Source: Thermocatellispora tengchongensis
GTDB lineage: Bacteria > Actinomycetota > Actinomycetes > Streptosporangiales > Streptosporangiaceae
Reading direction: 5' to 3'
Length of the DNA: 64,000 nucleotides
Assembly (NCBI RefSeq): GCF_014202315.1
Contig: NZ_JACHGN010000021.1
Coordinates: 68,242 to 132,241, forward strand
The notes under the pieces were generated by a model. It had not been told where the DNA came from. It was given only the letters and a program-made list of their open reading frames with translations, and made no database searches. Made by a program: the position numbers and the translations under genes. The stretch's first letter is position 1; the number at the start of each line of letters is the position of its first letter. Positions 1 to 10,943 of the stretch are shown in pieces.

Positions 1-144
1 ACCTGCTGCCCATCGGCGCCCGTCGCGGGAGGCGCCACCTGCTGCCCATCGGCGCCCGTCGCGGGAGGCGCCACCTGCTGCCCATCGGCGCCCGTCGCGG
101 GAGGCGCCACCTGCTGCCCATCGGCGCCCGTCATAGGAGGCGCC
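1..144 (-). repeat. 36-bp tandem repeat inside the left-edge gene
   Basis: Four consecutive 36-bp units start at 1, 37, 73 and 109. The first three are identical and the fourth differs by a few bases. A 39-bp variant follows at 145-183. Each unit encodes GADGQQVAPPAT on the minus strand. The array reaches base 1, so the copy number is not known. Confidence 0.95.
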
Positions 145-1157
145 ACCTGCTGCTGTCCGTCGGCGCCCGTCGTGGGGGGTGCCGTCGGCTGGGGGGTGGT
201 GTCGGTCGTGGCGGGGGTGCCGGTGCCGGGGGGTTGGACGGTCTGGTCGGTGGCGGGCTCGGCCTGGTCGAGGACCGGGGTATCGGGCTGGCCCGGATTG
301 GTGGGGCCCTGGGGATCGACCTGGCCCGGCGGGCCGTCGGGGGTGGGGGCCTTGCCCTGCTCCTCGAACGTCACCACCGGCATGTCGAGGGGCTGGGCGT
401 TCTCCAGGTTCTGCACGATGTCACGCAGTTCGTCCATGGTCGGCGGATCGAGCGGGACCGCGACGACCTTGACGCCGTCCACCTCCAGCACCTGGGGCTT
501 GCCCACCTGGGAGGTGTCGGTGTCGTCCGGGTGGTCCTTCTGCGGAGTATCGATCTTGTCGGAGCCGGAGTCGCGGGTGTCCTGCTTGCCGGGGTCCTGC
601 GGGTCGGTCTTCTCCCCCTTGTCGGGGTCCGCGCGATCCGCGTCGGGCTTCTTGTCGGCGTCCGACTTCTCCGTCTTGTCGGACTTATCAGACTTGTCGG
701 TGTCCGACTTATCGGTCTTGTCGGTCTTATCGGTGTCCGTCTTGTCGGTGTCCGCGCGACCGGTGTCGGTCTTGTCGCTCTTATCCGTCTTGTCGGTCTT
801 GTCGGCCTTGTCTGAGGCGCCGGTCTTGTCGGAGGTGTCGGTCTTCGCGCCCTGGTCGGTCTTCGGGGCGGGGTCGTCGGCGGGCCTGTCGTCCTTCTTG
901 GGCTGGGCGACGTCGGTGGCCGTGTTCTGCTGTTCCTGCTTCTCCAGAAGCTGGAGGCGGGCCGAGACGTCGCGGACCATCTCGTCGCAGGCGTCGGCGA
1001 TCTGGACGGGGCGCTGTGTGGCCGGCGCGGAGACGCCCGCCACGCTCAGCACACGGGCGATCTTGCCCTCGGCGGTCCGCATCTGCGTGGCCGCGCGCTG
1101 CACCTCGGCCAGCATCTGACGAACGAGCTTGGGTTCCATTCCGTCGAACTTGCCCAT
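1..1157 (-). CDS. Repeat-rich protein, C-terminus beyond the left edge
   Basis: The reading frame starts at ATG 1157 and stays open to base 1, so at least 385 residues are present and the end is missing. Residues 1-75 look like a short amphipathic helical domain (begins MGKFDGMEPKLVRQMLAEVQ). Then comes a long low-complexity stretch of Asp/Lys/Thr/Ser units of the DKTDKSDKTD kind (about residues 85-200), a short folded-looking segment (KPQVLEVDGVKVVAVPLD), a Pro/Thr/Gly-rich linker, and a 12-residue tandem repeat GADGQQVAPPAT running off the window. I do not recognise the family. The helical N-terminus with a disordered tail recalls WXG100-type or cell-wall-associated proteins, which is only a guess. 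No signal peptide is seen. It lies 81 bp downstream of tsaC on the same strand. Confidence 0.75.
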   Translation of the reverse strand, partial: MGKFDGMEPKLVRQMLAEVQRAATQMRTAEGKIARVLSVAGVSAPATQRPVQIADACDEMVRDVSARLQLLEKQEQQNTATDVAQPKKDDRPADDPAPKTDQGAKTDTSDKTGASDKADKTDKTDKSDKTDTGRADTDKTDTDKTDKTDKSDTDKSDKSDKTEKSDADKKPDADRADPDKGEKTDPQDPGKQDTRDSGSDKIDTPQKDHPDDTDTSQVGKPQVLEVDGVKVVAVPLDPPTMDELRDIVQNLENAQPLDMPVVTFEEQGKAPTPDGPPGQVDPQGPTNPGQPDTPVLDQAEPATDQTVQPPGTGTPATTDTTPQPTAPPTTGADGQQQVAPPMTGADGQQVAPPATGADGQQVAPPATGADGQQVAPPATGADGQQ

Positions 1158-1238
1158 GCGCGTCTCCCGGAAGTGTCGGCCCACCTCACGGTACCTGCGC
1201 TACGCCCGTTCGTCTCGGGGATAATCAGCCGGTATGGC

Positions 1239-1916
1239 TTAGTCGCCGCCCGTATTGTCGCCGTCGGTCGCGACATATCCCACAACGCCGCGCAGCTTCT
1301 CGACGGAGATCGCGCCCTTGCGGAGCAGACGCGGCACGGCGGTGGTGAGGTCGAGGATCGTCGAGGGCACGTTGTCGGCGCACGGGCCGCCGTCGAGGTA
1401 GACCTGGACCGACTCGCCGAGCTGGTCCTCGGCCTCCTTGGCGGTGGTGGCGGGCGGGGCGCCGGCGCGGTTGGCGCTGCTGACCGCCATCGGGCCGGTC
1501 TCCTTGAGCAGGTCGAGCGCCACCGGGTGCAGCGGCATGCGCACCGCGACGGTGCCCTTGGTGTCGCCGAGGTCCCACGACAGGGAGCGGTTCGCGCGGC
1601 AGACCAGGGTCAGCGGGCCGGGCCAGAACGCGTCGATGAGGTCCTGCCCGTACGGCCCGAGGTTCTCCACCAGCGCGTTCGCCGCGCGTACGGTGCCGAC
1701 GAGCACCGGGGTGGGCATGTCGCGCCCGCGGCCCTTGGCTTCGAGCAGCGCGGCGACGGCCGTGGGCGTGAAGGCGTCGGCGCCGATGCCGTAGACCGTG
1801 TCGGTGGGCAGCACGACCAGCTCGCCGCGGCGTACGGTGGAGGCCGCGTCGGTCAGGCCCGCGGCACGCTGGTCGGGGTCGGCGCAGTCGTATCGTCGGA
1901 TCGTCACGATAGGCAT
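1239..1916 (-). CDS. tsaC: L-threonylcarbamoyladenylate synthase (Sua5/YwlC/TsaC family)
   Basis: 225 aa. The enzyme makes threonylcarbamoyl-AMP from threonine, bicarbonate and ATP, the first step of the t6A37 modification of ANN-decoding tRNAs, in the cytoplasm. Family motifs visible are PTDTVYGIG (37-45), KGRGRDMP (61-68), WPGPLTLV (98-105), VAVRMP (123-128) and SSANRAG (146-152). The length fits the single-domain TsaC type, without the extra Sua5 domain. ATG 1916 has a poorly spaced GGAAGG. A GTG at 1949 overlaps the prmC stop as GTGA and would add 11 residues, so coupled initiation there is possible. The order prfA-prmC-tsaC is a common actinobacterial arrangement. Confidence 0.93.
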   Translation of the reverse strand: MPIVTIRRYDCADPDQRAAGLTDAASTVRRGELVVLPTDTVYGIGADAFTPTAVAALLEAKGRGRDMPTPVLVGTVRAANALVENLGPYGQDLIDAFWPGPLTLVCRANRSLSWDLGDTKGTVAVRMPLHPVALDLLKETGPMAVSSANRAGAPPATTAKEAEDQLGESVQVYLDGGPCADNVPSTILDLTTAVPRLLRKGAISVEKLRGVVGYVATDGDNTGGD

Positions 1917-1945
1917 CCTTCCAGGTGGCCGGGGTGCTCCTGACG

Positions 1946-2800
1946 TCACTCCTGGCCGAAGCGCGCGGTCAGGAAGCGGTCCCTGCGGGTGAGGTCCTGG
2001 TGCACGCGGGTGTCGCGCCAGCCGTGCTCCTCGGGGAACAGCAGGTAGACCGCCGAGCCCTGGACGTCGGCGTGCTCGACGGCGACGAAGCCGCCGGGAC
2101 GCAGCAGGCGGCGCGCGGTGCGCTCGACCGCGCGCACCTCGTCCAGGCCGTCGGGGCCGGAGCCGTACAGGGCGCGGCCGGGGTCGTAGTCGCGGACCTC
2201 GGGGTCGCGCGGCACCGCCCCCGGCGGGATGTACGGCGGGTTGGAGACGACCAGGTCCACCTGGCCGTTCAGCTCGGGCAGCGCGTCGGCGAGGTCTTCG
2301 GGGTGCAGGGTGACCCGGCCCTGGCCCAGCTCGGTGATGTTGCGCTTGGCCCAGGTGTAGGCGCCGGGATCGACCTCGACGGCGTGCACCCGCGCCAGCG
2401 CGACCTCCTGCGCGATCGACAGCGCGATGGCCCCGGAGCCGGTGCCGAGATCGACGACGATCGGCGAGGCGACGTCCATTTCGCGAAGCCGGTCGATCGC
2501 CCACCCGGCCACGACCTCGGTCTCGGGGCGCGGCACGAAGACGCCGGGGCCGACCTCCAGCGACAGGTAGCGGAAGTAGGCGCGGCCGGTGATGTGCTGC
2601 AGCGGCTCCCTGGCCTCGCGGCGGGCGATGCCCTCCCAGAACAGGGCGTCGAAGTCGGAGTCCTTGACGGTGTGCAGCTCGCTGCGGCGCACGCCGTGCA
2701 CGAAGGCCGCGATCTCCTCGGCGTCGGTGCGCGGCGACGGCACCCCCGCCTCGGCCAGGCGGGCCGTGGCGAGGGCGATCTCGTCGAGGAGCAGGCTCAT
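1946..2800 (-). CDS. prmC: Peptide chain release factor N5-glutamine methyltransferase
   Basis: 284 aa. It uses S-adenosylmethionine to methylate the glutamine of the GGQ loop in class I release factors, which speeds peptide release. Visible features are the helical N-terminal substrate-binding part with PLQHITG (66-72), the SAM-binding DLGTGSG (117-123) and the catalytic NPPYIPPG (187-194). The substrate gene prfA lies 10 bp upstream on the same strand, so the two are presumably co-transcribed. ATG 2800 gives the usual family length. Confidence 0.96.
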   Translation of the reverse strand: MSLLLDEIALATARLAEAGVPSPRTDAEEIAAFVHGVRRSELHTVKDSDFDALFWEGIARREAREPLQHITGRAYFRYLSLEVGPGVFVPRPETEVVAGWAIDRLREMDVASPIVVDLGTGSGAIALSIAQEVALARVHAVEVDPGAYTWAKRNITELGQGRVTLHPEDLADALPELNGQVDLVVSNPPYIPPGAVPRDPEVRDYDPGRALYGSGPDGLDEVRAVERTARRLLRPGGFVAVEHADVQGSAVYLLFPEEHGWRDTRVHQDLTRRDRFLTARFGQE

Positions 2801-2810
2801 GGCGTGATGA

Positions 2811-3863
2811 TCAGGAGTGGGCCGCCAGCTTCTCGGCCATCTCGGCGTCGAGCAACGCCTGGATCACCGCCGACAGCTCGCCGTCGAGCACCTGGTCCAG
2901 GTTGTACGCCTTGAAGCCCACCCGGTGGTCGGAGATGCGGTTCTCGGGGAAGTTGTAGGTGCGGATGCGCTCGGAGCGATCGACCGTGCGCACCTGCGAC
3001 TTGCGCTCGGCGGCGGCCTCGGCCGCGGCCTCCTCCTCGGCGAGGGCCTGCAGCCGGGCGCGCAGGACGCGCATGGCCGACTCCTTGTTCTGGAGCTGGC
3101 TCTTCTCGTTCTGGCAGGAGACGACGACGCCGGTGGGGAGGTGCGTGATGCGCACCGCGGAGTCGGTGGTGTTCACGCTCTGGCCGCCGGGGCCGCCGGA
3201 GCGGAAGACGTCGATGCGCAGGTCGTTGGGGTCGATCTGGACATCGACCTCCTCGGCCTCGGGGTAGACGAGCACGCCGGCCGCGCTGGTGTGGATGCGG
3301 CCCTGCGACTCGGTGGCAGGCACGCGCTGCACGCGGTGCACCCCGCCCTCGAACTTCAGCTTCGACCACACGCCCTCGTCGCCCTTGCCCTTGATGGCGA
3401 CGGTGACGTCCTTGTAGCCGCCCAGGTCGGAGTGCTGGGCGTCGAGGATCTCGGTCTTCCAGCCGACGCGCTCGGCGTAGCGCAGATACATCCGCAGCAG
3501 GTCGCCGGCGAACAGCGCGGACTCCTCGCCGCCCTCGCCGGCCTTGATCTCCATGAGGATGTCCTTGGAGTCGTTGGGGTCGCGCGGCACCAGCAGGTGG
3601 CGCAGCCGCTCCTCCAGCGGCGCGATCCGCGACTCCAGCTCCTTGGCCTCCTCCGCGAACGCGGGGTCCTCGGCGGCCAGCTCCTTCGCCGCGGCCAGGT
3701 CGTCGCGTACGCCGTTGAGCTCCCGGTAGGTCGCCACGATCGGGGTCAGCTCGGAGTAGCGCCTGCCGAGGGTACGCGCCTGCGCCTGGTCGGCGTGCAC
3801 GGCGGGGTCGGCGAGCTTGGTCTCCAGCTCGGCGTATTCACTGAGCAGCTCGTCCAGATTCAC
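2811..3863 (-). CDS. prfA: Peptide chain release factor 1
   Basis: 350 aa from GTG 3863, preceded by GGAGG at 8 nt. An in-frame start at 3890 adds nine residues (MVVVVEVRT) and has no better ribosome site. RF1 reads UAA and UAG and triggers peptidyl-tRNA hydrolysis. The stop-codon reading loop is visible as [12 protein letters not shown] (PxT motif at 182-184), and the catalytic GGQ is in [10 protein letters not shown] (GGQ about 226-228). The GGQ glutamine is the target of the adjacent prmC product. The gene follows rpmE by 111 bp. Confidence 0.97.
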   Translation of the reverse strand: MNLDELLSEYAELETKLADPAVHADQAQARTLGRRYSELTPIVATYRELNGVRDDLAAAKELAAEDPAFAEEAKELESRIAPLEERLRHLLVPRDPNDSKDILMEIKAGEGGEESALFAGDLLRMYLRYAERVGWKTEILDAQHSDLGGYKDVTVAIKGKGDEGVWSKLKFEGGVHRVQRVPATESQGRIHTSAAGVLVYPEAEEVDVQIDPNDLRIDVFRSGGPGGQSVNTTDSAVRITHLPTGVVVSCQNEKSQLQNKESAMRVLRARLQALAEEEAAAEAAAERKSQVRTVDRSERIRTYNFPENRISDHRVGFKAYNLDQVLDGELSAVIQALLDAEMAEKLAAHS

Positions 3864-3974
3864 CGTGCGTACCTCCACAACTACAACCACGACGACAACA
3901 GCGGCAACATCGCAAACGCCGACCCGGACACGCCTCGACGGGGCGAGGCGACGCCGGGCCGGCGCATGGTCGGG

Positions 3975-4193
3975 CTACTTGCCCGCGGCCTTCTTCCCGA
4001 ACCGCTTCTCGAAGCGGGCCACCCGGCCGCCGGTGTCGAGGATCTTCTGCTTGCCCGTGTAGAACGGGTGGCAGGCCGAGCACACGTCGGCGTGGATCAC
4101 GCCGTTCTTGGCGGTGCTGCGGGTCGTGAAGGAGTTGCCGCAGGTGCAGGTCACCTGGGTCACGACGTACTCGGGGTGGATATCGGGCTTCAT
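3975..4193 (-). CDS. rpmE: 50S ribosomal protein L31 (zinc-binding type)
   Basis: 72 aa from ATG 4193. L31 bridges the ribosomal subunits. It starts [20 protein letters not shown] and ends GKKAAGK. Four cysteines in the C-x-C ... C-x-x-C pattern (C16, C18, DVCSAC) show the zinc-ribbon form rather than the zinc-free paralogue. Its position between rho and prfA is standard for actinobacteria. GAGAGGA lies just upstream of the start. Confidence 0.96.
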   Translation of the reverse strand: MKPDIHPEYVVTQVTCTCGNSFTTRSTAKNGVIHADVCSACHPFYTGKQKILDTGGRVARFEKRFGKKAAGK

Positions 4194-4391
4194 GTCATCG
4201 TCCTCTCGCAGGCCGCGGTCGCCGGGTCGCCATTCGTATCGTGCCGAGGGGCACTCACGCGCCTTCCGCACACCGGTGTGGGCGCGGGCGGGAACCGGTA
4301 CCGCTGCGGTTCGGCTACCAGTGTGCCAGATTCGACAACCACCCCAGGCCGCGTCGCATTCCCGGGAGGGCGCCGATCCGGCGGCACGGCG

Positions 4392-4419
4392 ACGGCGGGC
4401 CGGGAATCCGGCCCGCCGT
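4392..4419 (-). terminator. Hairpin downstream of rho
   Basis: A perfect 12-bp GC stem (ACGGCGGGCCGG and its complement) closes a GAAT loop 16 bp after the rho stop codon on the minus strand. There is no long T run. It can form on either strand, and here it most likely ends rho transcription before rpmE. Confidence 0.65.
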
Positions 4420-4435
4420 GCCGCGCGTACGCTCG

Positions 4436-6424
4436 TCAGTCGCGGTCGTTGCTCACGGTGGTCTTCTGGACCTGGAGCAGGAACTCCGCGTTGGACTTGG
4501 TCTCCTTCATCTTCTCCAGCAGGAGCTCCAGGGCCTGCTGCATGTCGAGCGCGTGCAGCACCCGGCGCAGCTTCCAGACGATCTGCAGCTCCTCCTTGGC
4601 CATGAGGATCTCCTCCTTGCGGGTGCCGGACGCGTCCACGTCCACCGCGGGGAAGATCCGCTTGTCGGCCAGGGACCGGTTGAGCTTGAGCTCCATGTTG
4701 CCGGTGCCCTTGAACTCCTCGAAGATGACCTCGTCCATCTTGGAGCCGGTCTCGACCAGCGCCGTGGCGAGGATCGTCAGCGAGCCGCCGTTCTCGATGT
4801 TGCGGGCGGCGCCGAAGAAGCGCTTGGGCGGGTAGAGCGCCGTGGAGTCGACACCACCCGACAGGATGCGCCCGCTCGCCGGGGCGGCGAGGTTGTAGGC
4901 GCGGCCGAGACGGGTGATCGAGTCGAGCAGCACGACCACGTCGTGACCCAGCTCGACCAGGCGCTTGGCGCGCTCGATGGCCAGCTCGGCGACCGTGGTG
5001 TGGTCCTCGGCGGGCCGGTCGAAGGTCGAGTGGATGACCTCGCCCTTCACCGACCGCTGCATGTCGGTGACCTCTTCCGGACGCTCGTCCACCAGGACGA
5101 CCATCAGGTGGCACTCGGGGTTGTTGCGGGTGATCGCGTTGGCGATGGCCTGGAGCACCATCGTCTTGCCGGCCTTGGGCGGCGAGACGATCAGACCGCG
5201 CTGGCCCTTGCCGATCGGCGAGACCATGTCGATGATCCTGGTGGTCAGGACGTTCGGCTCGGTCTCCAGGCGCAGCCGCTCCTGCGGGTACAGCGGCGTC
5301 AGCTTGTTGAAGTCGGGCCGGTTGCGGGCCTGCTCGGGGTCCATGCCGTTGACGGTGTCGAGGCGGACCAGCGCGTTGAACTTCTCGCGCCGCTCGCCCT
5401 CGCGCGGCTGCCGCACGGCGCCGGTGATGACGTCGCCCTTGCGCAGGCCGTTGCGCCGGATCTGGGCCAGCGAGACGTACACGTCGTTGGCGCCCGGCAG
5501 GTAGCCGCTGGTGCGCACGAACGCGTAGTTGTCGAGGATGTCCAGGATGCCGGCGATCGGGATCAGCACGTCGTCGTCGCCGATCACGGGCTCGTTGGCG
5601 TCGAAGCGGTCGCGCCCGCGGCGGTTGCGCTCGCGGAACCGGCCGCGCCGGCCGCGGCGGCCGCCCTCGTCGTCCGGCTCGGCGCCGTTCCGCGCCTGGT
5701 CACGCGTCTGGTCACGGCTCTGGTCGCGGGTCGCGTCGCGCTGCTCGCTCCGGCTCTGCTCGCCACGGCTCTGCTCGCCGCGGCTCTGCTCGCCGCGGCT
5801 CTGGCCCGCGTCGGCGGCGCGCTGGTCGGCGCGGCTCTCGGCACGCGCGGACTCGCGCTCGCGGCGCTCGCCCCGCTCGCTGTTGCGCGCGCGGCGCTCG
5901 CGGCGGCTCTCGCCGCGCTCCTGCCGGGCCTCGGCCTGCACGGTCTCGGCCTGCTCGACGGCGGGCGCGGACGCGGCGGCCACGGGCTCGGCGGCGGCCA
6001 CGGGCTGCTCGGCGGCGGGCTGCTGCTCGGCGGCGGGCTCGGCCACGGCGGGGGCGGCGGAGCGGGAACGTTCCCTGCGGGTGCGGGTGGGGCGCTCGGC
6101 CGGAGCGGCGGGCTCGGCCGTCGCCGCGGGCGCGGGGGCCGCCGCCGGGGCCGCGGCCTCGGCGGGAGCGGCGTTAGCGGTCGCGCCGGAGTCGGCGGAG
6201 ACGCCCTGCTTCTCCTGGATGGCCGCGATGAGCGCGCTCTTGCGCATCCGCCCGGTCCCGCTGATGCCCAGGCTCGACGCGAGCTGCTGCAGCTCGGGCA
6301 GCACCATGGCGGACAGGCCGGTGCCGGAGCGACGGCGCGGCTTCGCCGCGGCGCGGGTGGGGGTATCGCCGGCCGCCGGCTGCGCTGAGCCGGTGTCGGA
6401 GAGGAGTTCGGTGGTGTCGCTCAC
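4436..6424 (-). CDS. rho: Transcription termination factor Rho, actinobacterial long form
   Basis: 662 aa from GTG 6424, with GGAAGGA at 6 nt. An upstream in-frame start at 6592 gives a poor N-terminus. Rho is a hexameric RNA-dependent ATPase that ends transcription. Domains in order: an N-terminal helix bundle (about 38-72), a long disordered insertion (about 75-275) of Ala/Pro/Glu then Arg/Asp/Ser/Gln repeats ([10 protein letters not shown]-like units near 208-225), the RNA-binding fold (about 278-345, starting [20 protein letters not shown]), and the ATPase with PPKAGKT Walker A (415-421), the [12 protein letters not shown] strand, and Q/R-loop regions. The insertion is characteristic of actinobacterial Rho and adds RNA-binding surface. 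Confidence 0.97.
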   Translation of the reverse strand: MSDTTELLSDTGSAQPAAGDTPTRAAAKPRRRSGTGLSAMVLPELQQLASSLGISGTGRMRKSALIAAIQEKQGVSADSGATANAAPAEAAAPAAAPAPAATAEPAAPAERPTRTRRERSRSAAPAVAEPAAEQQPAAEQPVAAAEPVAAASAPAVEQAETVQAEARQERGESRRERRARNSERGERRERESARAESRADQRAADAGQSRGEQSRGEQSRGEQSRSEQRDATRDQSRDQTRDQARNGAEPDDEGGRRGRRGRFRERNRRGRDRFDANEPVIGDDDVLIPIAGILDILDNYAFVRTSGYLPGANDVYVSLAQIRRNGLRKGDVITGAVRQPREGERREKFNALVRLDTVNGMDPEQARNRPDFNKLTPLYPQERLRLETEPNVLTTRIIDMVSPIGKGQRGLIVSPPKAGKTMVLQAIANAITRNNPECHLMVVLVDERPEEVTDMQRSVKGEVIHSTFDRPAEDHTTVAELAIERAKRLVELGHDVVVLLDSITRLGRAYNLAAPASGRILSGGVDSTALYPPKRFFGAARNIENGGSLTILATALVETGSKMDEVIFEEFKGTGNMELKLNRSLADKRIFPAVDVDASGTRKEEILMAKEELQIVWKLRRVLHALDMQQALELLLEKMKETKSNAEFLLQVQKTTVSNDRD

Positions 6425-6881
6425 TAAGGGTCCTTCCCAGGGGTCGGGCGTCGGCTGCGATAAGCCGTCCGTCCCGGAGGTGCGATCGATCCGGTGGGAC
6501 AGACCGGTTCGGGGTGCACATTTCGATCCTTGGCCGCCCCGAGGGACGGCTGCCACTGTCGGGGACATGCGCGTCCGCGCGGTCACCGTCAACGACTGCC
6601 GACGGTGGGTGCGTGGAGGTCACCCCCCGGATTGTTGCCGCCGGCCAGATATGGCCGCAGCCGATATATCCCCGCATTCGCCGCCCCTCGACGCGCCAAC
6701 CGGATGTGGGCCAACCGGAGACGACGGATTCGGGGAGGGTGTGCTGCCCACGTCTGACGAGGTGGAGCATGATGCAGCGATGTGTGGCTGACAAGCACGC
6801 ACCCATCATGGGGGCATCTGGTGCGGCTATAAGCCTAACATCACCAGCGCACACGGCTATTCCCTGAAGGTCGAAGAGGTA
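6425..6881. other. Intergenic region and likely rho leader
   Basis: 457 bp between thrB and rho with no convincing gene; the short frames here lack ribosome sites and codon bias. On the minus strand a TAGGCT box (about 6838-6833), in locally AT-richer DNA, is a candidate -10 and would give a leader of about 400 nt for rho. Long leaders that mediate Rho autoregulation are known in other bacteria, but no specific structure is proven here. Confidence 0.35.
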
Positions 6882-7817
6882 TCAGCGTGTCTCGGGAAAC
6901 TGGACGCTCGCACCGTCGGTGGCGACGTCCAGTGGCTGGATGTGCCAGTCATTACCCACTTCTGGCGCGATCAAATCCTGTGTGCCGGCTGTCGCGAAGG
7001 CGAGAACCGTGGGCCCCGCCCCCGACACGACGGCGGGAACGCCGATCGCGCGCAGTCGTTTGACCAGGTCCGCGGTCTGCGGCATCGCGGGCGCGCGGTA
7101 GTCCTGGTGCAGCCTGTCCTCCGTCGCGGCGAGCAGGAGCGGGGTCTCCGGCCGTTGCGTGACCGCGGCGACCAGCAGCGCCGCGCGCCCCGCGTTGGCG
7201 GCGGCGTCGGCGTGTGGCACGTGTTCGGGCAGGCATCCCCTGGCCACCTCGGTGGACAGCCGGTGACCGGGGATCACGACCACGGGCCGGATCCCGGCAT
7301 GCGGTCGTAGTTTCACCATACGCGGTGGCCCGGCGGGTTGCGTCCACGCGATCGTCAGACCGCCCGCCAGGCACGGCGCGACGTTGTCGGGATGCCCTTC
7401 CAGCTCGGTGGCCAGGGCGAACACGTCGTCGTCTGAGAACACGTCGTCGGAGAACCGCGCCTCGTCCTTGGCGGCCAAGGCGCGCGCGGCGAGGATGCCG
7501 GCGCAGATCGCGGCCGACGACGAGCCGAGGCCGCGCGCGTGTGGGATGCGGTTGCGGCAGCGCAGCGCGATCCCCGGCGGCTGCGGCGCGCCCATGCGGT
7601 CGAACGCCGCGCGCATCGCGCGTACGACGAGATGCCCCTCGCCGAGATCCAGCTCGCCCGCGCCCTCACCGGCGACCTCGACCCGCGCGGTGGTGCCCGT
7701 CAGCTCGGCCTCGACCTCGTCGTACATCGCCAGGGCCAGGCCCAGCGAGTCGAATCCGGGGCCGAGGTTGGCCGAGGTCGCGGGCACGCGGACCACCGCG
7801 GTGGCACTGGAGGACAT
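6882..7817 (-). CDS. thrB: Homoserine kinase (GHMP family)
   Basis: 311 aa. It phosphorylates homoserine with ATP to O-phosphohomoserine, the substrate of the adjacent ThrC. GHMP motifs are ATSANLGPGFDSLG near the N-terminus (13-26), the phosphate-binding PHARGLGSSSAA (92-103) and the C-terminal GAGPTVLAF. The start ATG 7817 has AAGGTG at the correct distance. thrC ends 36 bp upstream, so the pair is an operon. Confidence 0.97.
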   Translation of the reverse strand: MSSSATAVVRVPATSANLGPGFDSLGLALAMYDEVEAELTGTTARVEVAGEGAGELDLGEGHLVVRAMRAAFDRMGAPQPPGIALRCRNRIPHARGLGSSSAAICAGILAARALAAKDEARFSDDVFSDDDVFALATELEGHPDNVAPCLAGGLTIAWTQPAGPPRMVKLRPHAGIRPVVVIPGHRLSTEVARGCLPEHVPHADAAANAGRAALLVAAVTQRPETPLLLAATEDRLHQDYRAPAMPQTADLVKRLRAIGVPAVVSGAGPTVLAFATAGTQDLIAPEVGNDWHIQPLDVATDGASVQFPETR

Positions 7818-7853
7818 CGATCACCTTCTGTGGGGGGCGGGAACCTGAGGGCG

Positions 7854-8912
<1,059 letters not shown>

Positions 8913-9161
8913 GATCGGCTCCTCTCGCGCGCGGCCGGTGGGGCCGGGCCGCCTGCGCGCCAATGCTGCCAACGCTCGCTTGCGCTGCATCCGCTACCTG
9001 CGGTGTTGTGCACAGAGTCTACGGCGTGCGGGGTCGGCCCGCTCCAGGCCGGGCATCGGATGACCGTTAACCGTGTTTCGTCCGGTAGACGGGTGAGCCG
9101 TGGGGACCGGTAGGGTTCGGCCAAACTTGTCCGCCGTAACGCGCACGAGGAGCTGTTGACC

Positions 9162-10703
9162 ATGACAGGTGGATCGGGCACCGACGCCTGGTCGAGCCAC
9201 CGGCCCCTGATCCGGCACAACGACTACTCGCCGCTGGAGCCGCCGCGTCTCGGCGAGTGGCAGCCCACCCTCCCGGTGAGCGTCATCATCCCGGCGCACG
9301 GCGGGCAGCGGAAGCTGGACCTCACCCTGGCCGCCCTCGCCGCGCAGACGTACCCGGTGCACCTGCTGGAGGTCATCGTGGTGGACGACGGCAGCACGCC
9401 ACCGCTGCGGCTGCCGGAGATCGCCCCGATCGACACCCGCATCGTCACCCCCGATCCGGGCGGCTGGGGCATCGGCCACGCGCTCAACGCGGGCGCGGCG
9501 GTCGCCGACGGCGTGCTGATCCAGCGCCTCGACGCCGACATGGTCACCTGCAAGGAGCACATCGAGGCCCTGGCTCGCTGGCACCACCTGACCGACTACG
9601 TGGTCACCATCGGCTACAAGTCGTTCGTGGAGTTCGACGAGGCGCGCGAGCCGACCCCCGAGCAGGTCCACGACGCCGTACGCGGCGAGGGGCTGGGCGC
9701 GGTCTTCGACCTGTCGGCCGCGCTGCCCAGCTCGACCGAGGCCACGATCGCCAAGCTGGACGGCCTGCGCGCCAGCCGCAACCCGTACCACGTGTGCACC
9801 GGGCCCACGCTGTGCCTGCACCGCAAGCTGTTCCACAAGGTCGGCGGCATCGACCCCGAGGTGCCGCGGGGCGAGGACACCGAGTTCGCCTACCGCCTGG
9901 CCGCGGCCGGCTCGGTCTTCATCCCCGACCCGGCCGCGCGTGCCGTCCACCTCGGGCTCCCGGGCCAGCGCACCGACAAGGAGCGCACGGTGCGGGTCGC
10001 GGGCACGTACCTGGCCCACCGCGTCCCGCTCCGCCGCGACCTGCGCAAGGACCGCGGCCGGCACTGGAAGGTGCCGTACGTGGAGGTGGTGCTGGAGGTG
10101 GAGGGCGCGAGCGAGGAGTCGGTACGCGCCGCGGTGACGGCCGCGTTCGCCGGCACGGTGGACGACGTGCTCGTCACCCTCGTCGCCCCCTGGTCCAAGC
10201 TCCCCGCCGGGCGCCGCCCGGTCCTGGACGACCCCGACCTGGACCTCAGGCTGATCCGCGAGCTGTTCTCCCACGACGAGCGCGTCCGCTTCGCCGACGA
10301 GCCCGCCCCCTCCCCCGCGCCCATCGCCTTCCGCTACACGGGCCCGGTGACCACCCCCCTGGGCCCGGACACCCTCAAGCGCATGATCGAGGAACTCCAG
10401 GAGCACCGCGCCGGCTCCCTGATCACCGACGTCCCCGGCGACCCAGCCGCCCAGGCCCGCCTGGACCGCACCGAGGCCCTGAGCCGTGCCCACCTCCTGA
10501 CCACCCCCGACACCACCGTGGACGAGACCATCGAGGCCACGCACGGCATCCGCCACGGCACCCACACGGCGTACTGGCCGGCCCCCGAACCCCCCAAGCC
10601 CACCCCGGCCCCCGCCCCCGCCCCGCCCGCTCCCCCCAGACCGCAGCCGGCGGACCGCCCGTCACTGTTCCGCAAAATCCGCAACACCCTGAACTCCGAC
10701 TGA
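9162..10703 (+). CDS. Family-2-like glycosyltransferase with C-terminal extension
   Basis: 513 aa from ATG 9162 (GAGGAG 9 nt upstream); an in-frame TTG at 9156 is less well placed. It has a GT-A fold catalytic domain (about 37-260) with VVDDGS (73-78), the DxD-type QRLDAD (121-126) and a GEDTEFAYRL acceptor-loop motif. The rest (about 290-480) is an extension with a second alpha/beta-like segment and a Pro/Ala-rich tail. It carries the opening R-x-NDY-x-x-L-x-PP-x-x-G-x-W that is shared with the protein at 13110-14804, so the two are paralogues. The likely role is sugar transfer onto a cell-surface polymer; sugar and acceptor are unknown. It diverges from thrC. Confidence 0.85.
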   Translation: MTGGSGTDAWSSHRPLIRHNDYSPLEPPRLGEWQPTLPVSVIIPAHGGQRKLDLTLAALAAQTYPVHLLEVIVVDDGSTPPLRLPEIAPIDTRIVTPDPGGWGIGHALNAGAAVADGVLIQRLDADMVTCKEHIEALARWHHLTDYVVTIGYKSFVEFDEAREPTPEQVHDAVRGEGLGAVFDLSAALPSSTEATIAKLDGLRASRNPYHVCTGPTLCLHRKLFHKVGGIDPEVPRGEDTEFAYRLAAAGSVFIPDPAARAVHLGLPGQRTDKERTVRVAGTYLAHRVPLRRDLRKDRGRHWKVPYVEVVLEVEGASEESVRAAVTAAFAGTVDDVLVTLVAPWSKLPAGRRPVLDDPDLDLRLIRELFSHDERVRFADEPAPSPAPIAFRYTGPVTTPLGPDTLKRMIEELQEHRAGSLITDVPGDPAAQARLDRTEALSRAHLLTTPDTTVDETIEATHGIRHGTHTAYWPAPEPPKPTPAPAPAPPAPPRPQPADRPSLFRKIRNTLNSD

Positions 10704-10866
10704 CTCCGATTCGGGGTGCCCGCTTGTCTCCGGGCTCGTGCGGCCGGCGGAACATATGCGCCATTTCCGGGATGCGGCCGAATACCGGGCCCCCAAGCTC
10801 CGCACGGCCTTTTCCGCCGTCACCGGAATTCGCCGTCGGCCGTCTCGGATATGGCGCCGGGGAGTG

Positions 10867-10928
10867 TGCGGGCAACGGTGGATCTTCCGCATGGGCGGGA
10901 TGGGGGTGAATGCCGGAACCTCCCGCGC
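10867..10928 (+). repeat. Dispersed repeat copy related to the arms of the 40547-40762 foldback
   Basis: GGGCAACGGTGGATCTTCCG is followed by a GGCGGGATGGGGGT block and a TGCCGGAACCT block. The same blocks, in the same order, occur in both arms of the inverted repeat at 40547-40762. This copy is a single arm without an obvious partner. Confidence 0.7.
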
Positions 10929-10943
10929 TCCCGTGGGTGGTGG

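Noticed and set aside
1-144. CRISPR-like 36-bp repeats at the left edge
   Set aside because: Contiguous, in frame, and encode a protein repeat.
172-1119. Plus-strand open frame rich in Ser/Leu/Val
   Set aside because: It mirrors the Asp/Lys/Ser/Thr tract of the minus-strand gene, which has a start, a plausible N-terminus and coding sense throughout.
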